From a virus: a stretch of 64,000 bases of DNA. Positions 9,747-19,457 of this stretch are shown piece after piece (within the stretch, counting starts at the first letter, position 1; every line of letters begins with the position of its first letter). The notes beneath the pieces were generated by a model. That model did no database searches, was not told the origin of the DNA, and worked only from the letters and a program-made list of their open reading frames with translations. Location of the stretch: IMG/VR virus record IMGVR_UViG_3300007735_000797, positions 36,043 to 100,042 of that record; one strand, written 5' to 3'. Position numbers and translations under genes: made by a program.

Positions 9747-11377
9747 GTAAAAAACATAAAGGTTATTTAGGTAATTCAAACCTCAAAGAGGCTGGAATCC
9801 ATATCGATTATACCCCTGAACAAGTTCAGGAGTATATTAAATGTGCAAAAGATCCAATTTATTTCATCAAAAACTATATTAAAATCGTTTCACTTGATAA
9901 GGGTTTAGTACCTTTTGATCTTTATGATTATCAGGAAGATATTGTTCAAAAAATGCACGATAACAGATTTATCATCGCAAAGCTTCCTCGTCAGTCAGGT
10001 AAATCTACCACAATGGTATCATACATTTTACATTATATTCTGTTTAATCAGAGTATGAATGTGGCTATTCTGGCAAATAAAGGCTCAACTGCTAGAGAAA
10101 TTCTCAGTAGACTCCAATTAGCATATGAGTATCTTCCAAAGTGGTTGCAGCAAGGCGTAGTAGAATGGAATAAAGGATCGTTAAAATTAGAAAACGGATC
10201 TAAAATTATCGCATCCACTACCTCTGCCTCAGCAATTCGTGGTGGATCGTTTAACATGATCTTTTTAGACGAATTTGCTCACGTTCCAAATAATGTTGCT
10301 GAAGAATTCTTTAGTTCAGTCTTCCCAACTGTAACTTCAGGCCAAACAACCAAAGTATTAATGGTCAGTACTCCAAATGGTATGAATATGTTCTACCATT
10401 TCTGGAAGAACGCTATTAAGAAGGACGGAGAGCCGGGTAAGAACGAGTATGTGCCCATTGAAGTAAACTGGAGGCAGATACCCCTTTATCCCGGAGGACC
10501 GATGAGAGGGGCTGAATGGCGGCAGCAAATGATCGATCAGACTAGCGAGATGCAGTTTGAAAGTGAATTTGAATGTTCTTTCTTAGGTTCATCAAACACT
10601 CTTATTTCGACATATAAACTCAATACGCTAGTTTACAACCAGCCATTTGAGCGCAGACCCGGTGGCCTTAGCATTTACAAACCGCCCCATGAAGACGGTA
10701 TTTACTTCTGTGTTGTGGATACATCTAGAGGTCAGGGGCACGATTATAGTGCTTTTGTGATTATAGATGGAAACACAAAGCCATTTGAGGTGGTAGCTGT
10801 TTATAGAAATAATGTAATTTCTCCTTTCGATTTTCCTATCGAAGTTTACAACGCTTGTACAGAATATGGTAATGCCCATTGTTTAGTTGAAATTAATGAT
10901 GTTGGATCTCAGGTAACAGAAATTTTACACAGAGATTATGAATACGAAAACCTAATTTCAACCCAATATATGGGTCGAGCTGGTCAAAAAATCTCTTTAG
11001 GATTCGGTAGAGGTCAAAAACAATTTGGTGTTAGAACTAGCACAGCACTTAAAAAGATCGGGTGTGCTGCTCTTAAAAATTTAATTGAATGTGATAAATT
11101 GGTATTTTCAGATCAGGACATGGTTTCTGAGCTTTATACCTTTATCTCAAAGGCAAACTCATACCAAGCTGATGATGGCTACAACGATGACTTAGTCATG
11201 TGTTTAGTTTTATTTGGATGGCTAACAAGACAGGTTTACTTCGAAGATTTGCTGGATTTAAAGAACAAGAAAATAATAAATACAGAGGAACAACAAGAAA
11301 ATCATATGTTCGTTGCAGATATGGATGAGAGGGAAGATATGAAATTTGGTGGCGACTTATGGTTTGAGGTAAAATAA
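9743..11377 (+). CDS. gp17: Terminase large subunit, gp17-like
   Basis: This 544-residue packaging motor has a Walker A-type loop LPRQSGKSTT (residues 81-90) and a Walker B with catalytic Glu in MIFLDEFAH (D176/E177). A coupling motif follows in MVSTPNG (about 208-213). The C-terminal RNase H-like nuclease domain starts near residue 320 with VVDTSRGQGHDYSAF (D326) and has further acidic residues at LVEINDV and YNDDLV. The enzyme pumps DNA into the prohead through the portal and cuts it at headful. It overlaps the gp15-type gene by 4 nt (ATGA). The length is close to marine T4-like homologs (about 540-560). Confidence 0.95.
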   Translation: MSKKHKGYLGNSNLKEAGIHIDYTPEQVQEYIKCAKDPIYFIKNYIKIVSLDKGLVPFDLYDYQEDIVQKMHDNRFIIAKLPRQSGKSTTMVSYILHYILFNQSMNVAILANKGSTAREILSRLQLAYEYLPKWLQQGVVEWNKGSLKLENGSKIIASTTSASAIRGGSFNMIFLDEFAHVPNNVAEEFFSSVFPTVTSGQTTKVLMVSTPNGMNMFYHFWKNAIKKDGEPGKNEYVPIEVNWRQIPLYPGGPMRGAEWRQQMIDQTSEMQFESEFECSFLGSSNTLISTYKLNTLVYNQPFERRPGGLSIYKPPHEDGIYFCVVDTSRGQGHDYSAFVIIDGNTKPFEVVAVYRNNVISPFDFPIEVYNACTEYGNAHCLVEINDVGSQVTEILHRDYEYENLISTQYMGRAGQKISLGFGRGQKQFGVRTSTALKKIGCAALKNLIECDKLVFSDQDMVSELYTFISKANSYQADDGYNDDLVMCLVLFGWLTRQVYFEDLLDLKNKKIINTEEQQENHMFVADMDEREDMKFGGDLWFEVK

Positions 11378-14300
11378 ATGGCTGAATTAACACACTCACA
11401 TAACATTAGCGGAACTCTTATAGGCCTTACACCCGGAAGTGCTCCTTTAACCGTTGGATTAACCTTTTCTGTTGATGGTGTGTCATTCTCCTCTGTAAAT
11501 TTTGATCTTCGCATTGATGTAGATACTTTTGATTTAAGTGTTCCTTATACTTCTATTGATACTTTTAGAGAATTAAATGGAAGTTCAGAAGTTCTAATTG
11601 CAAATAATTCAAATGGACTTATTGTTAGTAACACTGGAACTACATGGAACCATTTTATTGGAATTACATTATATTCCCCGCAACAAAATATTTTTAATGC
11701 CGGATTAGCAAATCAAATGCTAGCTGGTGATTTACATTATCGAACAAGAGCAAATAATTTTTCTTTAAAATATGGAGCGTTTGGTCAAACAGGAAGTGGC
11801 CAAATAGCAGAAGTCGCATCATCAACAAGAGGCGAAACACTTTCATTTAGACCATTTAATATTGTTTCGGCTACAAATGGAGTTGCAGGATCCACTCTCG
11901 GATTAACTTTACAATCTGCTAATATTCAAAGATATTATGTTGGTATTGGTACTGGTGCAACATTTTTTGGTATTGTTTCATTACTAGGATGCACCAATGG
12001 TATTAATTTAAATTCTTCTAATTTAACATCTACACAAATTTCAGAAATAAATGCTGATTACTTAGATCCTAATATTTCTGGTACTGATTCAAAATTCAAT
12101 ACACTCAGAAGAATTATTGATAATTCTGGTACAACAATATTCAATACTTCTTATACAGAATTTGTAGTGCCAAAACATATTCCGACTGGAAGTTATTATT
12201 TAATGCCAATCCCAAATTCATTTTTTGGACTTCCGGCATTTAGCAATGACGAATCCTTTACAGCTTCGGGACAAAATATTAATTTATCACAAACAAATAT
12301 TAATATTACAAATAATATATCTTCTGGGTTGACTGGAGTTTATAGTTTATCATCTGGTGTAACGCATTTTACAACGGCAATATCAACAAGACTTCCAATT
12401 GTATCACAAGCCTTTTCTAATGTAGATTTTGCTGATAAAACTTTTTCGATATTTGATCCAATAACATTTAATTTAGTTACATCTCCCTATGGAATTACAA
12501 ATAATTTAACAGGAAATACGTTTCATAAGTTAGATTATGGCTTTAATAATAGAGGAACAACTAACTATGGAGGTGCTTTAACGGATAATCCTGTATCTCA
12601 TGTACCACCATTATTTGGATTTATTCCTATTGGATTAACTATTGGAAATACTCTAACTGTATTATTAGATGGTATTACATTTTACGAAAAAATTTATAAT
12701 CCATATAATGTTAATTTTAATAATACATCACTTGCACATTTTTATACAAGTGAAAGTACTATACAAAATAATAAACGTTTTATACGTTTAATAAATGAAT
12801 CTGGCGATTTAGCTGCTAAAAGAAATTTAAATCACATCAATAGAGCATTTTATAGAGTTGATTTTAATAATCATGCTAATCCTTGGGGATTTACTGGATT
12901 TACTTTTGGTCAAGGATCTACACAAAGCCAATTAAAGGTATTTTACGGTAATCCTGCAAATGGTATATCATTTATTCTACCAATAAATACAGGCTCACCA
13001 GCAGACTTTTACTCGTTAACCGGGCAAGACGTTTTTATTCCGATTCAAGGCACTGCTAGTGGATCTACATTGACCCCGGGAGCTTCTGTTGAAATACACT
13101 ATCAAAATAGACCACTTGGGTATCTAGAAAAATTAAATTTATATAATGCATCTGGTAATTTTGCTTTAGGAATTACTATTGCGGATAATAGAACCTTTAT
13201 TCCAAAAAACACAACTGAATTGGGATATATAAGAAAAAACTTTGATCAATCTAATGTTGAAACTTTTATTGTCCCAAATTTAAATAGTGTTGGATCTACT
13301 GGAACTGCAAGAATATCATTTATTAGAGGGGATGGAGTAAGTTTTGAATTTGGCTCAACTCCGATCACAACTCCATTTAGAACATTTTCACCTATACACA
13401 CGATAGGAAATATTTCTGGACTGACGTTAATCGCAACTGGGGTTACACAATCAACAAGCCCAACAAGCTTTACAAGATTTATTGCTCCTGCTGTTGATTT
13501 AATGCGAATAACTGTAAATCATGGCCTAACAAATCTTGAGTCCGGAATAATTGGAAGAAATAATATCCACAGTAGATATTATATGCAATCAAATGTTGAT
13601 AATTTTTTAACTGATGGTAGTTTCTATAGAGGTTATTTGAGTTTTATACTTGATTCTGTCGGTCCAGAAAATGTTGTAAATAATGGTATTAGTGTTACAA
13701 ATCGTACATTGCGTTCTTTTAGAGAAGCTGCTTTAGAACGTGCTAATAACATAAATGCTATAAATGGCATTTCTTTGAGTATTCCTTTGAGAAATTTTCA
13801 AGGTGTTATCACTGAAGGTTGGCCATTCGATACAATTGAAGGTAATAGTTCATTAACTCAATTGATGAACTATTTTAATGGCCCACCATTGACCGAGGCT
13901 CAATTATCAGCAGTTGCAGACACATTTAATTATCCTCAATATGATACCGGGTTTACACTTATGTTTGATCAGGGTGACAGTCCGGATGAGACTTTTAATA
14001 ACGGGGAATGGTTTCTTGCAAATCCTCAATCGTTCTTAAGATATTCCAGTGGCAGCACGTTCTTCCCATCAACTGCATTTAGTTTTGATAATACCACGAT
14101 AAGCTTTCCACACTACATTTTCTATGACTATAGAATTACTGGTGTGACTTTATCATCTACATCTTCTGTTCAATCGCAACAATCATTAACAACAACAATA
14201 ACTGTACAAGATTTACCTCACGCATCAATTTTTGATGGATTAAGACTATCAGTTCTTAATGGTACTTCTGAAGTGTTTACAAAAAATTTATTATATACAA

Positions 14301-15760
14301 CTTCTAGCAGTAATGATTATAGAATACCCGGTTATTCTGGGTTAGGTGTAACAAATTATGCTGCTTATTATACAACTACTCCAAGGGCAATAACTGGTAT
14401 TTTTGTAGGTAGTGGAGTTACGTTAGGGGGAATAACTATTAGTCCCCCAGCAACTGGTTGGCCAGCTTCTGCGACTCTTACTGTAAGAGTAAGTCCAATA
14501 TTTAAATCATTTATTAATATTACAAGTGATGTTGATGTTTTACGGACTAATTCTTATGTTAGAGATACATCATTCTCAACTGCTGCTCAACCAACAACTG
14601 GTGGGGGTGGTGGTGGATCGTCTAGTGGATCCGTAAGCGTATCAGAATCTGTTGTTACTGGTGTCGCTTTCACCTCAACCGAAAACGATTTCTATGCAGG
14701 ATTCCTCTGTGGTACTACTGCTTATAATATTATTACAAATAATAGTACTGCTTCGTATTCAGTACTAACCAGTAGCAGCACAGCCTACGCCAACGCCAAG
14801 GCTGCGTTTGATGCTGGAACTCTAACGTCAAACACTTCAACAGACATTGAAATTCATTCTTTACTTAACTATATGGATTACGGTGGAAACATAATTGTTG
14901 CCCCAACAATTGATGGATTGTTAGGAAGCAATTATGAATATGATGTAGTATTTGCTGAAGACAATAAGAGATATGGTGAATTGATGCGTATTGGTTCTGA
15001 AAAGAATCATGCAATTGTTATTGTTGGAACCTCCCTTGAAGAGGATGCAGCCTCATTTGCAGCTCCAGCATATACTAATCTCAATTCAGCAGGGCTTGTT
15101 GATGGATTGACCTATATGACAACTGCAAATAAGGGTGAATATGTGTTCTCAGTGCTAGGATACAAGAATAGAACCCGTTTCTATGGTTCCGGAACTGATA
15201 CTGTTCGCCTTTATCTGTCCTCTGATGTTGCAGGCGCATATGCTCGTTCGTATGTAGAGAATAAATACCACTTATCAAGCTCTGGTTCGATTAGAGGCGG
15301 AATCAAAACTTATTCAAATATTACTCCAACTATTGTAGATCGTGATCTCTCTGGCTATTACACCAGAGGTATCAACACAATCTACATTCCAAGCGGTACA
15401 AACAGAGCTGCTATTTGGGGAGATGCCACTGGTATTACTACAGGAAACGAAGTATATAGAAAGTCGGCTTCAATCTCCAAGAACACTAGCACAATTAAGA
15501 GAGAATTCAAGAAGATCTTTGAAGACTTCCAATTTGAACAAAATAATGCTGGTACAAGAGCACAATTCGTTTCAAGAGCAACTACTGTTCTTGATAAGTT
15601 GCAATCTGTTGGTGGCCTTGCTTCTTACACGTTAATTTGCAATGAAACAAACAATACCCCAACTGTAATTGCACAGAAGAGATTGGTTGTTGACTTGACA
15701 ATAGTACCGAATAATTCAATCGAATCTATAGTCTTGAATTTTGTTCTTAATCAAATCTAA
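11378..15760 (+). CDS. Tail sheath protein with giant N-terminal extension
   Basis: This is a 1,460-residue protein with a clear ribosome-binding site (GAGGT) before the ATG. Residues about 1087-1460 form a tail-sheath core: FYAGFLCGTTAYNII, IEIHSLLNYMDYGGNI, KRYGELMRIG, YVFSVLGYKNRTRF, FKKIFEDFQFEQNNAGTRAQF and the terminal YTLICNETNNTP..QKRLVVDLTIVPN. This core is collinear with the whole of the next gene (377 residues). The first 1,074 residues are Ser/Thr/Asn/Gly-rich beta-like sequence with no family I recognise. They are joined by a flexible linker of six Gly then SSSGS (residues 1075-1085). T4 gp18 has 659 residues, so this is far longer. I infer that the extension projects from the tail surface. 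No frameshift is visible across the junction. Confidence 0.8.
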   Translation: MAELTHSHNISGTLIGLTPGSAPLTVGLTFSVDGVSFSSVNFDLRIDVDTFDLSVPYTSIDTFRELNGSSEVLIANNSNGLIVSNTGTTWNHFIGITLYSPQQNIFNAGLANQMLAGDLHYRTRANNFSLKYGAFGQTGSGQIAEVASSTRGETLSFRPFNIVSATNGVAGSTLGLTLQSANIQRYYVGIGTGATFFGIVSLLGCTNGINLNSSNLTSTQISEINADYLDPNISGTDSKFNTLRRIIDNSGTTIFNTSYTEFVVPKHIPTGSYYLMPIPNSFFGLPAFSNDESFTASGQNINLSQTNINITNNISSGLTGVYSLSSGVTHFTTAISTRLPIVSQAFSNVDFADKTFSIFDPITFNLVTSPYGITNNLTGNTFHKLDYGFNNRGTTNYGGALTDNPVSHVPPLFGFIPIGLTIGNTLTVLLDGITFYEKIYNPYNVNFNNTSLAHFYTSESTIQNNKRFIRLINESGDLAAKRNLNHINRAFYRVDFNNHANPWGFTGFTFGQGSTQSQLKVFYGNPANGISFILPINTGSPADFYSLTGQDVFIPIQGTASGSTLTPGASVEIHYQNRPLGYLEKLNLYNASGNFALGITIADNRTFIPKNTTELGYIRKNFDQSNVETFIVPNLNSVGSTGTARISFIRGDGVSFEFGSTPITTPFRTFSPIHTIGNISGLTLIATGVTQSTSPTSFTRFIAPAVDLMRITVNHGLTNLESGIIGRNNIHSRYYMQSNVDNFLTDGSFYRGYLSFILDSVGPENVVNNGISVTNRTLRSFREAALERANNINAINGISLSIPLRNFQGVITEGWPFDTIEGNSSLTQLMNYFNGPPLTEAQLSAVADTFNYPQYDTGFTLMFDQGDSPDETFNNGEWFLANPQSFLRYSSGSTFFPSTAFSFDNTTISFPHYIFYDYRITGVTLSSTSSVQSQQSLTTTITVQDLPHASIFDGLRLSVLNGTSEVFTKNLLYTTSSSNDYRIPGYSGLGVTNYAAYYTTTPRAITGIFVGSGVTLGGITISPPATGWPASATLTVRVSPIFKSFINITSDVDVLRTNSYVRDTSFSTAAQPTTGGGGGGSSSGSVSVSESVVTGVAFTSTENDFYAGFLCGTTAYNIITNNSTASYSVLTSSSTAYANAKAAFDAGTLTSNTSTDIEIHSLLNYMDYGGNIIVAPTIDGLLGSNYEYDVVFAEDNKRYGELMRIGSEKNHAIVIVGTSLEEDAASFAAPAYTNLNSAGLVDGLTYMTTANKGEYVFSVLGYKNRTRFYGSGTDTVRLYLSSDVAGAYARSYVENKYHLSSSGSIRGGIKTYSNITPTIVDRDLSGYYTRGINTIYIPSGTNRAAIWGDATGITTGNEVYRKSASISKNTSTIKREFKKIFEDFQFEQNNAGTRAQFVSRATTVLDKLQSVGGLASYTLICNETNNTPTVIAQKRLVVDLTIVPNNSIESIVLNFVLNQI

Positions 15761-15766
15761 TAAATA
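15759..15766 (+). promoter_or_regulatory. Late-promoter-like motif before compact sheath gene
   Basis: AATAAATA overlaps the preceding stop codon and ends 4 nt before the ATG at 15771. No ribosome-binding site is seen. If active, it predicts a transcript starting at about the start codon. Confidence 0.35.
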
Positions 15767-15770
15767 GTAT

Positions 15771-16904
15771 ATGCCGATTACCACAACCACACAATCAAAC
15801 ACATTTAACATCACCCCAGTATCTGCTACAGATCACTATACTGGGTTTTTGTGTTCCACATCGACATATAATTTATTAGGAACAACTGCTGATTCATTTA
15901 CGAATCTTGAAACTATTTCAGACTCTATTTCTACATTAGCGGGAAGAACAAGCTATACCAGTATTACCACAAATAGTCTAGTTGACAGAGAAATCCATTC
16001 AATATTTAATTGCATGGAATATGGTGGTAAAATGGTTATTTCTGGGACTACTGCTGGACTAGCCTTATCGTCAGCTAAAATTTCAGAAGTTATAGCCGAG
16101 GATACCTCTAGATACAGCGACGTAATTAGTGTAGCCAAAGCTAGACTGAATTGCAATGCAATTATTGGTTCTGACAGAGATCAGAGTGGGGACTACACCA
16201 CTCCTGATCAAGCATCAATTATATCCTCAGTATCAACTCAATTGGGGTCTACTGGCACAACAGCAATTTCTTATCTCGCAGCCACAATTATTGGTTATAA
16301 GGAAAGGCCAAGATTCTACACAGGTAGTTCATCCTCTACAAGCGCAATTACAATTTTCCTTGTGTCTGATGCTGCTGGAGCAAATGCTAGAGCGTCAGCA
16401 CAATCAAAACCATATTTAACCTCTGCTGGTGTTTATAGAGGAGAACTTTTAAATTATACAAATGTTACCCCTAAGCTCTCGTTTACATCATCAACAACAC
16501 TAGCCTCAAGAGGAATTAATTATTATAATTATCTCCAATCAAAGGGTAAATATTATCTTTGGGGCGATGAAACAGGATTTAGAGATAGCACAAGTGCTAA
16601 AAGTTCTTATGGTTTCTCCAAAGCATTCCTTTATATTAACCGCGAAGTAACTTCCATATTGGATGATTATGTCTTTGAATTTAATGATGCTACCACTAGG
16701 TCAGCAATCAAATCAAAGATGCAGAATATACTTGATCCGATGATTTCAAGCGGTTCTTTGGTAAGTTATACTTTGATTTGCGACGAAACTAATAATCCAC
16801 AAACAGTAATCAATCAGAGACAGCTTAAAGTAGATCTAACAATAGTACCAAATCTACCAGTTAAGAGCATTACTTTAAGCTTTAGCATATCTCTGTTATC
16901 ATGA
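15771..16904 (+). CDS. gp18: Tail sheath protein, compact gp18-like core
   Basis: This 377-residue protein is the compact version of the sheath fold. Its segments HYTGFLCSTSTYNLL, REIHSIFNCMEYGGKMV, TSRYSDVISVAKARL, YLAATIIGYKERPRFY and the terminal YTLICDETNNPQTVINQRQL plus LKVDLTIVPN align one-to-one with the end of the preceding gene. It appears to hold the contractile core without the surface domains of T4 gp18 (659 residues). No ribosome-binding site precedes the ATG; a late-promoter-like AATAAATA ends 4 nt upstream. It overlaps the third sheath-like gene by 4 nt. It may be the main sheath subunit, since it is the least modified of the three. Confidence 0.85.
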   Translation: MPITTTTQSNTFNITPVSATDHYTGFLCSTSTYNLLGTTADSFTNLETISDSISTLAGRTSYTSITTNSLVDREIHSIFNCMEYGGKMVISGTTAGLALSSAKISEVIAEDTSRYSDVISVAKARLNCNAIIGSDRDQSGDYTTPDQASIISSVSTQLGSTGTTAISYLAATIIGYKERPRFYTGSSSSTSAITIFLVSDAAGANARASAQSKPYLTSAGVYRGELLNYTNVTPKLSFTSSTTLASRGINYYNYLQSKGKYYLWGDETGFRDSTSAKSSYGFSKAFLYINREVTSILDDYVFEFNDATTRSAIKSKMQNILDPMISSGSLVSYTLICDETNNPQTVINQRQLKVDLTIVPNLPVKSITLSFSISLLS

Positions 16905-18313
16905 ACATAGTTAACTACGGACAAACTACAGTACCAAGCGATTTTAAAATTCTCGCTTTTGTATCTCCATTAACGCAAAGTGTTTTGTCCGGAATAACTA
17001 CTTCAAGTCTTGGGTCTGATCAATTAACATATGTAGAGTCGTTAGAAGATTTTGTAGATACTTTATTTGGTTATACTGCTATAACTTTTCAAGCTGGATC
17101 AGGAGCAACTGCTGAGAAAATAACGGATGTGGAGTTACATGGCATAATGACGATGCTTGAATATGGAGCATCTGTATATGTTATGAATACTACTGGTTTA
17201 ACAGAATCAGGTGCATATACAACAAAAAATATTCAAAGCGTTATTAACTCGACAGGTGCAGGGTGCATTGTTAACAATGTATTTGATGGATTGACTGGTT
17301 CTGGGTTTACTGGAATACAAGATACTCCAATAATAATTCAAAATACAGATTTTGAACAAAGATTATTAAATTATTTTATCACAGAAGTTAATGATCCCGG
17401 AAATACAGCTGGAACCCCCTTTACATATAACGATCAGCTGGGCGAAATATATGCCAATTTTCAAGATGACATTCAGCCATCTGATACATTTACAGAATTA
17501 TTTCCTTCATTAGGTAAGTTTGCTTATGATACATTTCCATCGGCAGTTTATGGAACTTCAGAATATAATAATTTTATCGTATCCAACGGAAAATTAATCG
17601 ATCAAAATATTATAGAGCTTTTGGGTATTAAGATAAGAAATAGATGTATCAATCCAGAGACAAACCCAGAATCTACAAGTGAACTTTGGACTAAAATTCC
17701 GGTTCCGATGGTTTATGATCTAGCTGGTCAGTTTTCAAGGCTTAATTTAGCCGGAACTCCATGGAGCAGCACATCAAATTTCTTGGTAGGTCCATTGCTT
17801 AATATTGTTCAAGACGATGGTGAATATGTTTTGCCGTTTTCGGATAGCAATTCAGTGGCTGAGTTTAAAAATACCATCACCGGACTTATCAATAATAGAA
17901 TAAATTATGCAACTTTCTATAGTTTTGACGGAATTTATGGTTGCTATTTCTTAAGTGATCTGACTTGCGAATCTCAAACTGATAATTCGGCTCCATTTAC
18001 GCTGGCTCAAAGCGAAAAAAGCGTTTATTTTGTAAACATTACAAAGTATATTAAAACTAAAATTTCATCAATTTGTGAAAATTATGTGTTTGAACTAAAC
18101 AATGAGATAACTCGTTTACAGTTAACATCTGAAATATTAACCTTCATGAATGGATTGCTGTCTGACGGAGCTATTAATAACTTTAATATTGTTGCGGATG
18201 ATACAAATAACACATTTGAAGATCGTATAAATAGAAGGTTGAGGGTAGATGTATCCTATACAACTAATCCAACAAATGATTTTGTGGAGCAATCAATAAT
18301 TATCATACCTTAA
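16901..18313 (+). CDS. Third tail sheath-like paralog
   Basis: This is a 470-residue, more divergent sheath relative that starts on an ATGA overlap with the 377-residue sheath gene. Shared landmarks are FKILAFVSPLTQSVL near the N-terminus, TDVELHGIMTMLEYGASVYV (about residues 77-96), and a C-terminus in sheath order: IKTKISSICENYVFELNNEI, FNIVADDTNNTFEDRINRRL and RVDVSYTTNP. The middle holds about 100 residues that have no counterpart in the two neighbours. It could be a minor sheath subunit for one end of the tail, or a sheath-derived collar protein. Sheath ancestry is well supported; a contractile role is inferred. Confidence 0.75.
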   Translation: MNIVNYGQTTVPSDFKILAFVSPLTQSVLSGITTSSLGSDQLTYVESLEDFVDTLFGYTAITFQAGSGATAEKITDVELHGIMTMLEYGASVYVMNTTGLTESGAYTTKNIQSVINSTGAGCIVNNVFDGLTGSGFTGIQDTPIIIQNTDFEQRLLNYFITEVNDPGNTAGTPFTYNDQLGEIYANFQDDIQPSDTFTELFPSLGKFAYDTFPSAVYGTSEYNNFIVSNGKLIDQNIIELLGIKIRNRCINPETNPESTSELWTKIPVPMVYDLAGQFSRLNLAGTPWSSTSNFLVGPLLNIVQDDGEYVLPFSDSNSVAEFKNTITGLINNRINYATFYSFDGIYGCYFLSDLTCESQTDNSAPFTLAQSEKSVYFVNITKYIKTKISSICENYVFELNNEITRLQLTSEILTFMNGLLSDGAINNFNIVADDTNNTFEDRINRRLRVDVSYTTNPTNDFVEQSIIIIP

Positions 18314-18340
18314 AATACATAGATAATAGGGTAGAAAACG

Positions 18341-18874
18341 ATGAGCAACGCAAATTCACTAAGTTATTTTAAACAAAAATTCAACGGTGGTACTCGCCAA
18401 AATCGATTTGAGGTTGAGGGACAATGGCCGAATATTTCGGAAAATCCCAAAACATGCTTTCATATTGTTTCTGCAAGTATGCCACAGTCAGATGTTGGCA
18501 TAATTCAAATTCCTTACAGAGGAAGAGTTTTAAATATAGCTGGAGATAGAGAATATGAAGCTTGGAACTTAGTGATTTATGATGACACAGGTACTAATTC
18601 TTTATGGAAAGCATTTACAAGTTGGTCTAACATAATTAATAAAATTTCTGGAAATACCATAAATCCTCAAAATGTAAATTTTAGAAATGTAAAAACTAAT
18701 TGGAAAGTAAGACAACTTAATACAACTAACAATGGAACTATTCGTGAACTTGAGTTGTTGGGTTGTTGGCCAGCTTCTGTAGGAGCTTTAAATTTCAATG
18801 CTTCAAATGTTAATCCTGTTGTTTTTAATGTAACTATGAATTACGATCAATTTAGGATAACAAAATACTCATGA
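18341..18874 (+). CDS. gp19: Tail tube protein, gp19-like (copy 1)
   Basis: This 177-residue protein follows the gp19 pattern: an N-terminal FKQKFNGGTRQNRFEVEGQWP, a central FHIVSASMPQSDVGIIQIPYRGR and LNIAGDREYEAWNLVIYDDTG, and a C-terminal ELELLGCWPASVGALNF. gp19 hexamers stack to form the tail tube inside the sheath. A ribosome-binding site (AGGGTAG) lies before the ATG. Length is near the 163 residues of T4 gp19. The next gene, overlapping by 4 nt, is a paralog with the same layout. Confidence 0.9.
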   Translation: MSNANSLSYFKQKFNGGTRQNRFEVEGQWPNISENPKTCFHIVSASMPQSDVGIIQIPYRGRVLNIAGDREYEAWNLVIYDDTGTNSLWKAFTSWSNIINKISGNTINPQNVNFRNVKTNWKVRQLNTTNNGTIRELELLGCWPASVGALNFNASNVNPVVFNVTMNYDQFRITKYS

Positions 18875-19446
18875 GCTGCGATAGCAAAATTTCAACTTTC
18901 AGAGATGCATTCGCATCATTCCCAAGAGGAAACAGATATTCCATTTCAGGTCAAATTCCCAATTCAAATAATGGATGGGGTAATGATAATACTGGTGGAT
19001 TTCATATTCATGCTTTGGCATTGAATGTTCCTCCAGCAAATCTTACAACTCTTCGATACAATTATAGAGGTAGAACCCTCAAAAATCCCGGAGATAGACT
19101 ATTTCCATTTTGGAATGTCACTATTTTGGACGATACAGGGACTGATACCGTGTGGGAAGCGTTCCACAAATGGAGTAACAGTATCAATGATCATGATTCA
19201 AATTTAAGAACTACCTCCGCTTCAAGCTATGATTCTTATAAGCAGAATGGATGGATAGTTAAGCAATTAGGTCTCAACGGAGATACGATTAAAAGCGTAA
19301 CTCTTGACGGTTGCTTTCCTTACATTGTTGGACCAATTGAGCTTGATATGAATCAAAAAAATACCGTTTGTCAATTTAGCATGGTAATAGCATACGATAG
19401 CGTGGTTGATGTGTTTACAAAAGACGGAACAATTAATATTAATTAA
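18871..19446 (+). CDS. gp19: Tail tube protein, gp19-like (copy 2)
   Basis: This 191-residue protein is a diverged duplicate of the previous gene. Matching landmarks are FRDAFASFPRGNRYSISGQIP, TTLRYNYRGRTLKNPGDRLF, FWNVTILDDTGTDTVWEAFHKWS and VTLDGCFPYIVGPIELDM. It starts at an ATGA overlap, so both copies are likely made together. Two tube subunits could give a hetero-hexameric tube or different tube sections. Alternatively one copy could be a tube cap or initiator. The fold call is firm; the division of labour is unknown. Confidence 0.85.
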   Translation: MSCDSKISTFRDAFASFPRGNRYSISGQIPNSNNGWGNDNTGGFHIHALALNVPPANLTTLRYNYRGRTLKNPGDRLFPFWNVTILDDTGTDTVWEAFHKWSNSINDHDSNLRTTSASSYDSYKQNGWIVKQLGLNGDTIKSVTLDGCFPYIVGPIELDMNQKNTVCQFSMVIAYDSVVDVFTKDGTININ

Positions 19447-19457
19447 TAGGATTTATT

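Noticed and set aside
9743-11377. Intein in the large terminase
   Set aside because: Large terminases often carry inteins, but the motifs here are contiguous and the length is normal.
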